A stretch of 64,000 nt of DNA from Nemophila menziesii (GCA_029959085.1 JARWIR010000024.1:12450296-12514295), one strand, 5' to 3'; shown: positions 33,991-47,814, counted from the first letter of the stretch. The notes: a model not told the origin generated them from the letters alone. A program made the numbers and translations.

Positions 33991-36830
33991 GTGGTAATCC
34001 ATCAATTACCTGACCCAAGAATGTTTATTTTGTGGCATGATCGCCTAGGTCATTCGGGTTCCATAATGATGAGCAAAATTATTGAATTCTCATGGACACC
34101 CTTTAAAGAACCAGAAAATTATCTTACCAAGCGAATTATCTTGTGCTGCTTGTGTCCAAGGAAAACGGATTATAAGGCCATCCCCTACTAAAATTATATA
34201 TAAAACTCTCTTTCTTAGAGAGAATTTAAGGGGATATTTGTGGACTTATTTTTCTTTCTTGTGAACCGTTTCGATATTTCATGGCTTTAATTGATGTTTA
34301 AACATGTTGATCACATGTGAGTTTGTTATCAACTTGTAATATTGCATTTTCAGAACTTCTTGCACAAATAATTTTGTTACGTGCATAATTTTCCGTATTA
34401 TACAATCAAGAAAATCCGTCTTAATAATGCAGGAGAATTTACATCCCAAACTTTGGATGATTGTTGTGTATCCATTGATGTAACAGTTGAGGATATTGTG
34501 GCACATGTACATACACAAAATGGTTAGCTGAATCTTTTATAAAAAGATTGCCATTGGTTGCTAGACCATTACTTATGAGAACTAAGTTGCCCAGTTCTGC
34601 TTGGGGACATGTCATATTTCATGTTGCACCTCTGGTTCGAGTTAGAATAACATCTTATCATAAATACTATCCATCTCACTTGTGTTTTGTCATGAACAAA
34701 GTTTGTCTCATTTAAGAATTTTTAGTTGTGCGGTATATGTACATATCGCTCCACCGCAAGTCCGCAACAAAAAATGGGACCACAAAGAAGATTAATCTGC
34801 ATCAATTATAAATATGTTGAACCCTTAATTAAAGATCTATTTACAACACTTGATTTCCCATTTGATAAAAATCCTTTTCCAATCTTAGAGGGTGAAAAGA
34901 AAAGTTGAAAAAATCTCAAATTTCATGAAATATACCATATCTATCTCATTTTGACCCACGCACAAAGCAATTTGAATAAGAAGTTAAAAAAATTATACAT
35001 TTGCAATATATTGCTAATCAACTTCCAAATGCATTCACTAATACAAGGAGAGTGATTAAGTCACATATACCAGCTGAAAATGCTCCTGCTCGAATTTACA
35101 TTCCAAAAGAGAAATTTACTAGCGGATTATCAAATGATTTGAATGCACGCTTAAAGTGTGGTAAACCTATAAGTTTCAAAGATAAATATCTTCAAAAGAA
35201 AAAAGAACAAAATTAGAGAGATGACAACTCTTTGATTGTTAACACATTTGTAAATAATGTGAATTGTGAAATAGCTGAAACAATAACTTCGGCCTAGACC
35301 TAAACAATTGAAAATTTAAATATTGATAATGAGGAGATCTCGATGAACTATGTCTCTACGTGAACAAGATGGAACCGAAACAAAATCTATATTGATAAAA
35401 TATTCTCATATATAGATGATATTGATTTGATGCATGAAAGAGAAGACCTTGAACCAAAATTAGTTCAAAAATGTCAACGTAGAAATGATTGACCAAAACA
35501 GAAACACGCAATTCGGGTTAAATTAGATTAACTCATAAAACATAAAAAATTGGGTCTATAGTCCATACCCTTGAAAATGTAAGCCATGTAGGATAGAAGT
35601 GGAAATTCATACGAAAGCGTAATAAAAAAAGTAAGATTGTAAGATACGAGGAACGACTTGTAGCACAAGGTTTCTCACAAAAAACCGCGATTAATAATGA
35701 AGAAACATACTATTTTGTGGTGGATGAAATTACTCTTAAATTTTTTCTTAGTAAGGCAGTTGTTGAAGGAGATCATATGCATTTGATGGATGTGGTAACA
35801 ACTTACCTCTATGGATCACTCGATAATGACATTTTAATGAAAATTCCACAAGGATTAAAATTGTTTGAAGCATATAACACACACATATGGGAAAATTACT
35901 CAATCAAATTACAAAGATCTTTGTATGGATTAAAATAATTTGGACGAATGTGGTATAATCGTCTTAGTACATACCTTGTCAAAGAAGGATATATTGTTAG
36001 TATTACGGTCTACATTAATGATCTAAATCTAATATAGTCTCTTAAAGAGCTCACAATAACAACTTATATATGAAAGGAATCTGAGATAAAAGATCTTGGT
36101 AAAATAAAAAATTTCCTTGGCTTGTAACTTGAACATTTAACAGATGAAAATTTTCGTCCACTAATCAGCTTATGTTGAAAAAATCTTTAAGCGATTCAAC
36201 ATGGATAAATCTCATCCATTGAGTTTACCGATGGTTGTACGTTCACTCGACCACAAAGGGACATTTTTTCGTCCACGGGAAGATAAGGAAGAAATTTTTG
36301 GCCCAGAAGTACCACATCTTAGTGCAATTGGTGCATTAATGTATCTTTCTAATAACAATCGTCCATTCACTTTCGTTAGTGTAAAATTGTTATCACGATA
36401 CAGTTCTGCACTAAAAATGAGACAATTGAATGACATTAAACACATACTTCGTTATATTCGTGTATCTCATAATATGGGATTGCTAAATTGAAAACATCAC
36501 AAATCCGAATTAGTTGGTTATACAAATGCTGGGTATTTATCTGACCCATATAAAGGAAGATCACAAACCAGATATCTTTTCACCTTTGAGGGCACTGCTA
36601 CACATGGCACTCTACAAAACAAACTATTGCCGCTACATCTTCAAACATGCTGAGATACTTTCACTTCATGGGGCAAGTCGAGAATATATTTGGTTAAGAT
36701 CATTGACTCAACATATTCAAGAGAAATGCAATCTTTCGACAATTAAACGAAATCCTACAATTTTATACGAAATGCTGCTTGTATTGCCTAAGTCAAAGGA
36801 GGTTTCATCATAGGTAACTGAATCAAGCAT
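33991..36830 (+). pseudogene. Copia pol remnant (integrase, reverse transcriptase, RNase H)
   Basis: MFILWHDRLGHSGSIMMSKI (34021) and SCAACVQGKRIIRPSPTK (34140) are the two halves of the pre-integrase HHCC zinc finger. LRIFSCAVYVHIAPPQ (34717) is the end of the integrase core. Reverse transcriptase pieces are MDVVTTYLYGSLDNDILMKI (about 35785) and LQRSLYGLK (about 35910). RNase H is marked by LSAIGALMYLSNNNRPFTF (about 36320) and LRYIRVSHNMGL. More than twenty stops and shifts separate these blocks. The usual catalytic YVDD segment is degraded near 36005-36030. Confidence 0.85.
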
Positions 36831-37087
36831 ATCTCCCCAAAGTTATTCGTTACACATGAACTCTAAAAAAATGTGAAATAAATATTTATCAAGTTCGTTC
36901 AAGTGTTTTCGTTCATCACGCTTTTGTCCTAATAGGTTTTCCTGATAAAGGGTTTTAATAAGGTAGTTTTAGAAAGTGTATAAATAAATGTACTTATTTT
37001 CATTCGCTAGATTTTTTTTCCTATTAAGTTTTTTCTAAAAAAGTTTTAACGAATCATATATTTAGAAATTAAATATCTAAGGGAGAT

Positions 37088-37320
37088 GTTATAAATTCAT
37101 AGGTATTCGATTCCAATCCATGGATTTATACTCAATCTCATGAAAACTAAGGTTTAATATTACTTATTATTAATAAATAAGAATTTCTACTACGTACTCC
37201 TCACACTTTCGGATAATAAATAGAATGCTATTCTTTTTTTCTCTCTCCACCGTTCACAACATTTCTATATTCAAATACACAATCTTTTGAGATTTTTTTC
37301 TTTTAAGGAAGTGAACAATT
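37088..37320 (+). repeat. Copia 3' LTR, partial
   Basis: It begins TGTTATAAATTCATAGG directly after the polypurine tract. No matching 5' copy was identified, so the right end (about 37320) is a guess from loss of LTR-like composition. Confidence 0.5.
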
Positions 37321-37476
37321 ATCATGGACGGATAGAGTTATATCTTTTGACAAATAAAATGTCATTTATCTTATAAATAAATAGCATGTTAAGACTAATC
37401 CTCGTTCTAGTTATCGAGAAGACTTGACTAAGTAGTTGAATACAATGAAGTAATAATCTATTAACAGAGAAAGGCT

Positions 37477-40400
37477 CTACAGATTAATTTTGCCACTTTT
37501 GTCTTGATGGTTTCCAGAGTTGAGAGTGTTGGGTTGTGCGTCGATAATCATCTTAACTACTTCTTTCATATTTGGTCGAAGATTCGGGAGCTTAGTAGTG
37601 CATAATAAACCAATCTTCAAAACCTTTACCATATCATCCCGAACAAGATCAGAAACCACGTTTTGATCAAGAACATTGTGAATACTTTCCTTATCAGCAA
37701 GATGAGTTGAAATCCAGTATACTATATCTTTACCTTCTCCGTAAACATCTTCCTCTATTGGACTCCTACCAGTCACCAATTCCAAAAGCACCACACCGAA
37801 ACTGTACACATCGCTCTTTTCACTGATTTTGAGTGTATACGCCATCTCTGTATTTTACATTTTAGTTCAAGTAGATTATAAGCATATTGAAGGGCTAAAT
37901 GCAATTACACCCCCCTTGAATTATTCCTATAAACCTAAAACAGTCTCTCAATTATTTTAACTTTTCCAATCAACTATCATTTTGATGCTAAAACACTCCA
38001 ATCAAGCCTTGTTTTTTTTAGAATTATTAGCTTTTGTATCTCACTCAAAACACTTTCGAATGATGATTTATGGAAGAAGGGTGTGTTTAAGCATCAAAGT
38101 AAAAGTTGAAGAGAGCAGTCTAGTAGTTAAAATAATTGATGTGTGTTTCAGATCTTTTAGGATAGTTCATGGTGTGTATTTATATTTAACTCAATATTGA
38201 ATAATAAAAGGAAAGATTTTCAGAAAACTCACCAGGAGCAATGTAACCATGGGTGCCTGCAAATGACCTTGAGTCTTGTTCATTCGAGTCTTGTGCTACT
38301 TTAGCAACTCCAAAATCAGCAACTTTAGCTTCATAATCCTCGTCAAGTAAAATATTGGTCGATTTAATATCACGATGTATAATCGGAGGTGAACAATCAT
38401 TATGTAAATACGATATTCCTTTAGCTGCTCCAAGCGCGATTTTGTAACGTTGAAACCAATCCAATTTAGAATTCTTGATTTGTGTATGAAGTGCTTCGAA
38501 AAGATTCCCATTTGGCATATATTCCAACACTAATAAATTCGACCCTCCGTTCATTAAACAAGCATATAGCTTCAATATATTTCTATGCCTAATTGTCCCC
38601 AAAATCTCCATCTCTGCTTCTAACACTTTCACTCCATTTTCTTTCAATAGCTGCTTTACAGCTACTGTACCACACCCTTTCTTCAAATCTAGACGATACA
38701 CTTTTCCTGTACTTCCAGTTCCGACTAAATTCTCCTCATCCAAATTGCATATTTCATCTGTATCAAATTCGATATGATGGAAACTCTCAACCTTCCATTT
38801 CGAATTGTTTCTCTTTTCGTTTGATTTACACTCTTCTATATCTGCTTCACCTTGCTTGAAGTTACGGTAACTCACGAGTATCAAACCACACAAAACGATA
38901 ATCAACCCGAATAATACAAGACATAATACGATTAATTTCCGTTTTGTAAATTTCGATCCATGTGAGTTTTCACTACAAACATTCAACTCTGATTTCAATA
39001 AGCTTTGATTGATAGATTCAGATTCGATACATAGCTGCTCGTTTCCCAAGAACGCATTGTCTCCACCCATTCTCCAAAGGTCAGACGGAACTTTTCCATT
39101 AAGCCGGTTATGAGAAAAGTCCATTGAAGATAGCTTCAGCTTTTGTAAATTCTCTGGAACCGATCCACTAAGTTGATTTCGAGATAGATCTAGAGAGTTC
39201 AAAGAAGTCATAGTTGAAAAAGTAGATGGAATGGTCCCACTCAAAGAATTCGAGGCTAAATCTAAATCCACCAACCTAACACATTGAGACAATTCTGATG
39301 GTATTGACCCGGTGAACGAATTTTCTTCGAGATGTAAAGAAGATATCTGCTTTAAACCCCCAAATTTCGCAGGTATAGAGCCGATGAAATCATTATTATC
39401 CAAATAAAGCCTTTCGAGGCCCGTGAGTTCACCAAGTTCTTGTGGAATATTACCCGAAAATTTGTTGTTAGACAAGACTAACTGATTTAAGTTACTTGCG
39501 GATTTGATGACTTTTGATATAACTCCACTGAACTCATTATCACTCAAGTCTATCATCTTCACATTCGGAAGAGCCCATATACCATCAGGAATTTTTCCAG
39601 AGAGCTTATTCTGACTTATCCGTAACCTCTCTAAAGTCTTACAATCTCCATAAGAATTGGGAAACTCACCTGAAAAATCGTTTTCCAATGCAAGCAAGTA
39701 CTGTAACTTGTTATTTTCACACAAGTATTCCGGAAACTTTCCAGAGAATTTATTCTCGGATATATCTACACTATTTAGTGGCGAAAATCGTCCAAGGTTT
39801 TCCGGTAATATACCAGAAAAAGCGTTCCTATAGATAGAAAAAGAAACGAGATGATGCATATCCCCAAATCCAGCTGGAATTTCCCCAGAGAAGTTGTTTT
39901 TCGACACTTGAAAAACTGTTAAACTCTTGAGTTCTCCAATTCCAGGAGGAAGTGTACCAAACATCTGATTTGTCGAGATATCAAATTCTTGCAAGAGCGA
40001 GAGTTGCGCAAGTTCGCGTGGGATTTCGCCAGTCAAATTGTTCAAGAAAAGCTCAATCTTGTTGAGATTACTCAACTTATGTATTGACCTCGAGATTTTT
40101 CCGGATATCTTGTTTCTTGATATATCCAATGTTTCCAACGCCTTGAGATTGAATATAGGTTCCGGAATTTCTCCAATTAAATGTGCGCCAGCAAGATATA
40201 GCCACTTTAAAGTTTTCAAATTTCCAAGATTAACGGGTATTTCGCCCTCATCAAATTCATTATCACCAAGGCCTAAAGAAACCAAACTTGTCAAATTTCC
40301 TACCCAAGTTGGGAATTCTCCAGAGAAATAATTTATTGACAAATCCATAATCTCTAAACCGGTCAAGTTTGATAAATCGGGAATAGTTCCGTTCATATTG

Positions 40401-40786
40401 TTACCGGTGAGATTCAAAACCTTGAGATTGACGCAATTATTTAGTTCATGGGGAATCATTCCGGATAACAAATTTGAGGGTAAGGTTAAAGAAGTGAGGC
40501 TTTGAAGCATAGAAATTGAAGGCAATATCTCCCCTGATAGAGACTTGTTGTCTAGTGAAATTTCAACAACTAAGCCGGATTTGGGATCACACGTGACCCC
40601 AAAGAAATTACAGGGAGATTCCGAATCTTTCCATGAGTGTAAGTAATTTAAAGGGTCATTGAGCTTCTCCTTGAATTGAAGAAGGACCTCTTTCTCTAAT
40701 GTGGTAGACATGGATGTCAAGAACAAGAGAAATAAAGAGAAAGAGATAGCTAAAATTGTTGAACTACTCGCCATTTTAAGAGTCAT
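37477..40786 (-). CDS. CEPR2: LRR receptor-like kinase, CEPR2-like (two exons)
   Basis: Exon 1 is 40786-38233 and exon 2 is 37847-37477; joined they encode 974 residues. The intron (38232-37848, 385 bp) begins GTGAGT and ends ACAG, splitting the codon after GTHGYIAP, the place used in subfamily XI kinases. Residues 1-28 are a signal peptide, 29-66 the LRRNT cap with paired cysteines (ESPCNFFGVTCDP), about 70-590 some twenty-one LRRs, 617-642 the membrane span. The kinase is complete: P-loop GTGSTGKVY at 689-697, Lys711, HRD at 804-806, DFG at 824-826, then SDVYSFGVVLLELVTG in exon 2. The C terminus GKINL resembles the GKITV of Arabidopsis CEPR2, which has a similar length. Family knowledge: CEPR1/CEPR2 bind C-terminally encoded peptides in nitrogen signalling, and CEPR2 is linked to ABA receptor turnover. 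CEPR1 is the alternative. A second ATG lies at codon 5. Confidence 0.92.
37848..38232 (-). other. Intron of the CEPR2-like gene
   Basis: GT...AG boundaries restore the codon for Glu in the APE-type motif (P-E-M-A-Y). Reading through the donor would end the protein 13 residues later, so splicing is needed for a full kinase. Confidence 0.9.
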
Positions 40787-42720
40787 GTGATAAATCCAGT
40801 TAGGATCTCAATCATCCATCCTTGGATAAGCTGAAGAGAAACAACATACAAAGAAAAAAATATGTAAGTAAGTTGTTTTTATTTTTAGAATATGTTCTTT
40901 TAAGCAAAGTAATGAGAATAATATTATTCAACAGACTTTTAATAATCTTTCTTTTCATTTCAAAAACTCTACCAGCTGAGACAAAGAAAGGTAGAGGACT
41001 AGGAGGACATCAAAATGATAACTCGCCCCTTGAGTTTGTGTAGAAATTAAAAAAATTTAAGTTCACACCTTTTTCAAATTTATTAGAGCAAAACTAAACT
41101 TAATCTATTATCTATACTAGCTAACTGTGCATTTAATCAAGACGATAGTACTTAGTAGAATTCCCATAATGAATCACTATATTCTCTGCTTGTTCATAAA
41201 TCATAATTGTGTGTACTGTGTATAAAGGTGTATAAAGGTTGATCTGGTCTAGTCTAATCTAGTACTATTTGGAGTTGTGGTAATTCTAGCCAAATTAAAA
41301 GTAATATATATATGTATCAGTAAATGAAGAAATCATTAGAAGAAAGACTTACAAAACAAAATGATGGAAAAGGAATATCCGGGGGAGACTCATGATTCTG
41401 AAGATTCCTTAAAAGTTATTCACCTGAAACCGAGGATACAGAAGAAATTCGTGTGAAGCATGCAGACCATTATTGTACTTGTGTGTACCTGGCTAAAGAC
41501 ATGAATGAAGATAGCTAGCTTTGATTAATGCATAGGGATAAACATTTCAAAGACCAGATACGTAATTAAGGAGACAAGAAAGTACTAAAGAATAGTGTCT
41601 GTGTGATGAAGGGTAGATCTACAGTAATCATTACAGAAAAGACAATAAATGAAAGATAGAGAGAAGATAAGAAAGTAGAGATAATTGGTTGAATAATAAT
41701 CTAATGATGTAGGGTATGGATGCGTATGATGATATATGATGAATGTGTTAATGTGGGTGGGTCTTGGTGGATGAGAAGGTGACACCAAAAAAATTATTAA
41801 ATAGAGATTTCGGTACAGACAACAACAGAGCAGAACCTCCTAATCTGCCAAAAATTCATTGCACATGCACACGAATCAATTGCGATTAGGACATTATTGT
41901 TAACAGTTAACAATAATAGCATTTCGAAAAAGAAAAAAAAAACAATAGCATGGGTGGTGGAGTACTAAAGTACACTATATAGTTACTACATCATTTCAAT
42001 TCTGCAAGTTATTTATAAATCGTTTCTCTTTGCTTTAAAACTAAATAACTTCCTGGGATACTTAAAACTAATAGTAACAATTTTCTTCTATTTAGTGTAA
42101 CTTGCACGTCAATCATCTTTCTTTTTATGGTCAAAAGCACGTCAATTATCAACTAGCTCAGTTCAACTTATTTTGACAAAATTACATAATATTACTATTT
42201 CATCCCGTAACATATTAATTTATATTATTGTGTAACTGTTGATTTAACACGGTCTTAGGACCTCCTTTGTAACAAAAAAAAAAAAACATATTAATTTATA
42301 TATTAAGATGTTCGTTTTTTTTTTTCGTTTACATATCAGTTCACCACACCAAACACTGGCCCCAACCTTTATCCAAAATTTCTTTGATTACCTCATACCA
42401 TCAGTGAGGCCATGATTCAGGTATTAAAAAAGCCGTTATATTTTAGCAAATAGGGAAGAGAAAACTCTCCATGTAGTTACTAAAAACTTTCTTTTAAAAA
42501 AATGTTGTTCAGATTCTCAATATAAGTATGTTTATATTCTTAATATCTGTTTATTGGATATTGAAAAAATATTTTATGATATTAAAAAAATATATATATA
42601 TGTATTTTTAATGTATTTAAATTTTTTGAATATAAGGGAGCTTCTTGGACCGTGATCAATATTTTCTAAGCACCTCTTAAAATGAGGGCTATATATAGAT
42701 CTTGGTGTTAGCCAACCGAA
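40787..42720. other. Upstream and intergenic region of the CEPR2-like gene
   Basis: Promoter and 5' UTR of the minus-strand kinase gene should lie at 40787-41800. No TATA box or start could be assigned. The rest is AT-rich without frames of interest. Confidence 0.4.
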
Positions 42721-42729
42721 TCAATTATG

Positions 42730-44995
42730 TAATGTGCGGTCAAATTTCATTAGGTGGGTCTTTATACATCATTGTTATCCCCACTTGGTTGCACTCACAC
42801 GAACTATCCAATCCGGGCATACAATACCTGCTCGATATATACTCTTGACTATAAAAGGTCCATTTCTCTCCAAAATAGCTTGTATGGCCTCGATCCAAGC
42901 AACTCTCAAACCCCTTCCTCTTTAAGTGCACTAACACTTCAACGATTTCTATCGAATCCTTTCATGCATAGAACGATTTCTTTGAGTCCCTTGGCCAAAA
43001 GAAGACCCTCATGTAAGGTTATCAATTCTGCAATTAGTGGTGAAGTACATGTACATTTTACCGAGAATCGACCAATCCAATTTCCTTCCATGTCGGAATT
43101 AGAACCCTCCTCCACCTCGATTATTCCCGAGATCCACACTCTCGTCCATATTCAACTTCCACCCTTGGAGTGGCTTACACCAGCCTATAAATTCAATGTG
43201 TTCTCTTCGCCTAGTCATTCATTCTAAGGAGTTTTCTCAAGCACGAGCATACTCCGATGTTAGATATTTTGCCTTGTTAAATATCATCATGGTGTCAGGG
43301 AAACATCCTCCACAAAAACATGTTGATTTCTCTCCAACCATATTTCCTATACTAAATCTCCAAAAATTAAGTTCCAAGGTAGTCTGACAAACAAATGCTT
43401 ACTTGAAAGATGCCACTTCCATCACTTTGTGATCTTGACAGCGAAGGTCGAAAGAAACGGGCATGAAATAGCACTTGTACCTTCTCGATTATATTATGCT
43501 ACAAGTGTGAAAGTGAATACCTGCTCAGCTCAAAATTAAGTGGGAAAGATGATGCACACCTATGTTTAATATGAACCACAATGTCGGAGAAGATTTATGC
43601 CCCTTGGTGATTGTCAGTGTCGTCGGTGTTAAGATAGGCTCTTTCAATCCAAGTCACTGTTGCATTAGTGGCCCCTGATGCATGGTCCAAAAGATCTTGC
43701 CTCCTAGAGTGATCGTAAATCCAATCTCCCCTAGTAGGTCCCAAAATAACAAAATCGTTTTCATTGAAATGAAGTCTCGAGCTCCCCTGTCGTTCCCCAC
43801 CTCTACAAACAAGACTAATCTCCTTGTTAACATTAATCCAAACTTGTTTTACCTTATCGCTATCACGGAAAATTTGTTGGGTGGTTTCAAAAACAATTCC
43901 ACAACATGGTAAACATACCAACAATTCAACGCCCCTCTTGCTTAAATTTAGTCTCGTGGGTAGCTTTTCCTTTATAGCTTGCCAGATTAGGACTCTACTA
44001 TTTTTGGACACCATAGTTTCCAAAAATATTCCCACTCAAAACTCAAGTCTAATCCTGAATGATCATTCTCTACTAATGTCATATTCACCAAATAAACATT
44101 GATCACTTCTTCTTCTCCCCAAGATGAAAAATCCTTGGCTTCACTATCACTTCACAATATCTTCATTGTATGCTCCATTAGTTTCAAAATCGATAATATA
44201 TCTTGGAAGAGGTCCCAATTCCAAGCACCATCCCTCTTCAAAAAGAAATTGGTTGTTTCGTACAACATATTCTTCCTAATTGGTTACAAAGCTGAGTCCA
44301 TCAAGGGTGATTCTCCCACCCACACATCAAACCAAAACAAAACACTCTTATCTTTCTATAATATCCATCGGGATCCCCGTCTGACTATGGAAATACCCTC
44401 CCCGATGGCTCTATATATTTACAAGTCTATTGAAGTGGATATTTTTGTCGCATAGATTGCATTCAAAAAAAATTTACTGAGCATGTACCAATTTCTAACC
44501 AAGATTCCAAAGAATCTCCATGTTCGTCTCTTATGATTTTTGAAAACCCAAACCCCCTAGTTATTTTGGCAGGGATATATCTTCCCGCGCCACCCGATAG
44601 ATCTTTCTCCGACCCTCCAAAGATGCGTAAATAAAATCCCAATGCATTTCATAAATCTCTTTGCACACATTATCTAGTAACTAATATGTTTGTGTGATGT
44701 CATTGACATGGTGTTGAGTACATATTGTGATAGAGTGCTCCGTTCAGCAAAGTAGGGTAATTGTCCCATCCACCTCTCCATGCGATTCCTCAAGTTGTTA
44801 ATCATTTCTCTGCGGAAACCCATTGGTCTTCTTCTTAAGAAAATGTTGACTCCTAGGTACTTTCCCAAGCTCTCTTCCGACAAAACTCGTTTCATGTAGA
44901 TATCCCACTTGTTAAACCTTCATCGATATTCCTTGAGAAATAGATGAGTGACTTGTCTTTGCTGATATTTTGGCCAGCATCCCTGCAGAACTCTT
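42730..44995 (-). pseudogene. Old LINE ORF2 fragment (reverse transcriptase end, zf-RVT, RNase H)
   Basis: From high to low coordinates: EFCRDAGQNISKDKSLIYFS (about 44990-44935), the RT region before the thumb; ESLGKYLGVNIFLRRRPMGF and RMERWMGQLPYFAERSTLSQ (44874-44740), the RT thumb; VLIWQAIKEKLPTRLNLSKR with C-x2-C (about 43990-43900), zf-RVT; and an RNase H relic, PLIAELITLHEGLLLAKGLK (about 43050), ending near YKDPPNEI (42745). Stops and shifts are frequent. It breaks off at about 45000, where a copia LTR has inserted. Confidence 0.75.
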
Positions 44996-45002
44996 GTGAA
45001 AC

Positions 45003-46831
45003 CCATGATATAGACCTAGAGGGGTTGTGAATAGGACAATATATAATTAAAAAATCTAACACAAATTGGATCCTTTGATATCATCTAAAAATCCACCCTT
45101 TATGAATTTTAGATATAATGGCTAGAAAAGCACTAGAGATAATATATGAAAGTGTAAACACTCAATCAAAATATATGTGTGTATTATATTATGAATACTA
45201 GCCAAAGATTATAGGAAGCAATTTAACAAGTTCTAAGCATGCAAAATAGTATGTCTAAAAATATATGCAATATAGAGTCGTTTGTTCAAACATATGCCAT
45301 GGACAAAAGTAAAGAGTTAAGGAACAGAAGAAAAACAATTATTAAGAGTGGTTTGCTTCCTGTAGACCTATTCCACCACCTAAGTTCTATTCACAATTAG
45401 AAATTCAAGCTCCTCAACTAGAACTCCATGTGTCTCTTGAAGGTGAGGGCGCAAACCTTTACAAACTCTTTGAAATCACATTTGAAGGAAACCACTAGTG
45501 TTATCGCCCACACTAGAAAACATAGTGGAAAATCTCCACTCATGATATACCACTTCACAAACCCGTGAATCCTTAAAATTTTGTTTCACCATACAAGAAT
45601 AAGTATACAATATCTGCCACTTCACATGCCCGTGAAGCCTTCACCTTGTGTATCACCACACAATAACAAGTAAATAATCTCTACTCATGATACACCACTT
45701 CACAGTGTATGAAGTCTTCAAGATTTATGTCTACATATCACAATCACTGACCCACTCTTGTTTACTCTATGAAAGAACACCTTGTTTACTAAACCAAGAG
45801 AAACCCCCTAGTTTTTATGATTAAAGTAAATCTACCTAGCATAGCCTCTAAACTCCTAGATAAGTTCATATATACAAGTGTATAGACTATAATATATAAA
45901 CCAATACGTATGGATATACAAGTGATATTTCTTTGGGAGTTTCTTGAAATATATATTTAAGAAGCTTTGAATTCTTGTAGAGAAGTGCCCCTTTTTGAAA
46001 TCCTCAAGATCTCTATTTATAACCAAAAATAATCCAAAGTTTGTGTCCACGTGTCGTCTTCCAATTGGATGATTTTGAATGTGCGCACATCTACGTCTTC
46101 TGACCAAATACCTAGTGACATGGCTTAGACGGCTACTTGAAAAATAATACACTAACAACTCTTTTTGTGTCATTTCTATTCGTTATCCCTTAAACTCTCA
46201 GATACCCACCATCCTATATGTCTTTTTGTACACTTGTTGTTAAATATATAAATCTGAAAATAAATTGTATCGGGTATCCAGGGTCTTTGATCCAAATATT
46301 TGGTCTTCGTCTTATCTTGCTCCAGCTGGCGTAATTAGGCATTAAGCCTTTTCTTTAATCCAGAGGGCCGTCTTCATTTTTTTCAGCTTTAATATCCAGA
46401 ATGATTAGGCATTCTGCCTTTCTTTGATTTGAAGGTCTAATCATTATCTTCTTCTCAACTCCTTCTCCAATGGGAATTATGCCTTATATTTGGTTCTAAG
46501 GGTCCGCTCGTCTCATCCTCTTTGTTTTCTTCAACTGACCATTTTAGGTGTTTTGCTTGTGTACTTCCTCGGAGATCTAGTATTATATTTCCAACTTCTT
46601 CTATATTTTACAAGATCTCCTTCTTCATCTTCCAAGCATTCGTACTTTATATTATAAGCTCTCATCTTTTAGCTCACCTCTTCTACCATCTTCATCTTCA
46701 TCAACATCATCTCCATGCTTTCTTGAACTTGTAAGTTAATTACCAATCTTGTCTTTTTCTAATATCAGGCATGTTTAAGATGTTTATTTTGTCACCATTT
46801 AATCAATCAAAATTTAGCCTTTAGCTAAACA
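45003..46831 (-). mobile_element. Copia 3' LTR, minus strand, SIRE/Maximus-like
   Basis: On the minus strand the LTR begins TGTTTAGCTAAAGGC at 46831, immediately after a polypurine tract (GAGGGAGAA, 46840-46832) that is itself preceded by TTTTGTCATCATCAAAATGA, the classical end of SIRE-type elements. It ends near 45003 with CCCCTCTAGGTCTA. The ending CTATTCAC..CCCTCTAGG is shared with the other copia LTR at 59.3 kb. Because the tract lies outside the LTR, this is a 3' LTR with the element body at higher coordinates, not a solo LTR. No coding frame is supported inside it. Confidence 0.65.
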
Positions 46832-46842
46832 TTCTCCCTCAT

Positions 46843-47814
46843 TTTGATGATGACAAAACAATGCATGGATTGCTCTATAAGGTAGTTTAATCAATTAAGC
46901 ATAAGAGTGAAGCTCCCACAAATTACTCATTTAACTTAGATAATTAGTCTTTTGTAGCTTTTGGGGGTGGATCTAGAGGATCTACTATATCTCCCACATA
47001 TATACATGCACATTCTTAGGTTCTTTCAACTTCTCACATAATCATTATAGAGCCTCTATTTTCATGGATCCTTTAATGAACACTCTGAAAATGCTTTCCT
47101 TTCCCTCTCGTCTTAATTACCTAGTAGAAGAAGGGTATATTTCAAAGAAGACCATTACAAACCCTTCCTTTGTTGTGTTCCCTTTTATCGTTCCCTTCGA
47201 GAGGCTATTATAAGATTAAAACTTTATCCATCTAGCATGGTGTTGTACTTAGCGCAATAAACAAAATGTGTGAATATATTATACCTCACTTCAAATATTA
47301 CAAATCAATCTTCAAAGCTCTTAAGGCTGAGACCGCCAAAATAGAATCTATTCGAGAAACTATCAGGACCTAGGGTGACGATATTATATGTTTGAAAGAA
47401 TAAATATCCAAGGTTAATGTTGCTTAGAGATCCCTTGATGAAGATCTACCCATTATTGTAACTTTCCAGGCTATACCCGATGTCCATACAAGGTGACAGG
47501 GGATTCTTTCCACTTGTGTTATGAGATATGTGCCAGACATACCAAGATTAAGTGGATGTTCAATTAAGAAGAATTTCCTTCATTGACGTCTAATTCCGAT
47601 TCACAAGACCTTGATGGTTTTTCAAGTTCTTCATATTCTTTATCTTCCTCCATGGACATACAACTTGTCTAATTAGTTTTTAAATACCATTTAGTGAATG
47701 TTATGAACTTTTAAACATAGCTTTTGTCATACTCGTAGTAACTTTCCTTTTGAATTAAAGTGGTGTTCTTATTGCTTTATCCTTTTATATACTTTTTCTT
47801 GTTGTGGTCCTGTT
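46843..47814. other. Decayed coding-like sequence, unidentified
   Basis: The first bases are the end of the copia body. From 47260 a plus-strand frame reads CEYIIPHFKYYKSIFKALKA with stops afterwards, which could be an old retroelement protein. No family could be recognised. Confidence 0.25.

Larger units (their letters stand above)
32340..37320 (+). mobile_element. Degenerate Ty1/copia retrotransposon
   Basis: Order on the plus strand: gag (32364 on), gag-pre-integrase zinc finger (about 34030-34190), integrase remnant (34440-34900), reverse transcriptase (35580-36150), RNase H (36180-36830), polypurine tract AAGGGAGATG (37079-37088) and a 3' LTR opening TGTTATAAATTC. All genes carry many stops. 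The order integrase before reverse transcriptase identifies copia. The element ends about 150 bp beyond the stop codon of the CEPR2-like gene. Confidence 0.88.

Noticed and set aside
38186..38232. Extension of the CEPR2-like frame past GTHGYIAP
   Set aside because: It reads through the intron donor. The kinase continues in exon 2 with correct sequence, so this ending is not the real C terminus.
40038..40331. 97-codon plus-strand frame
   Set aside because: Shadow of LRR-coding sequence on the minus strand.
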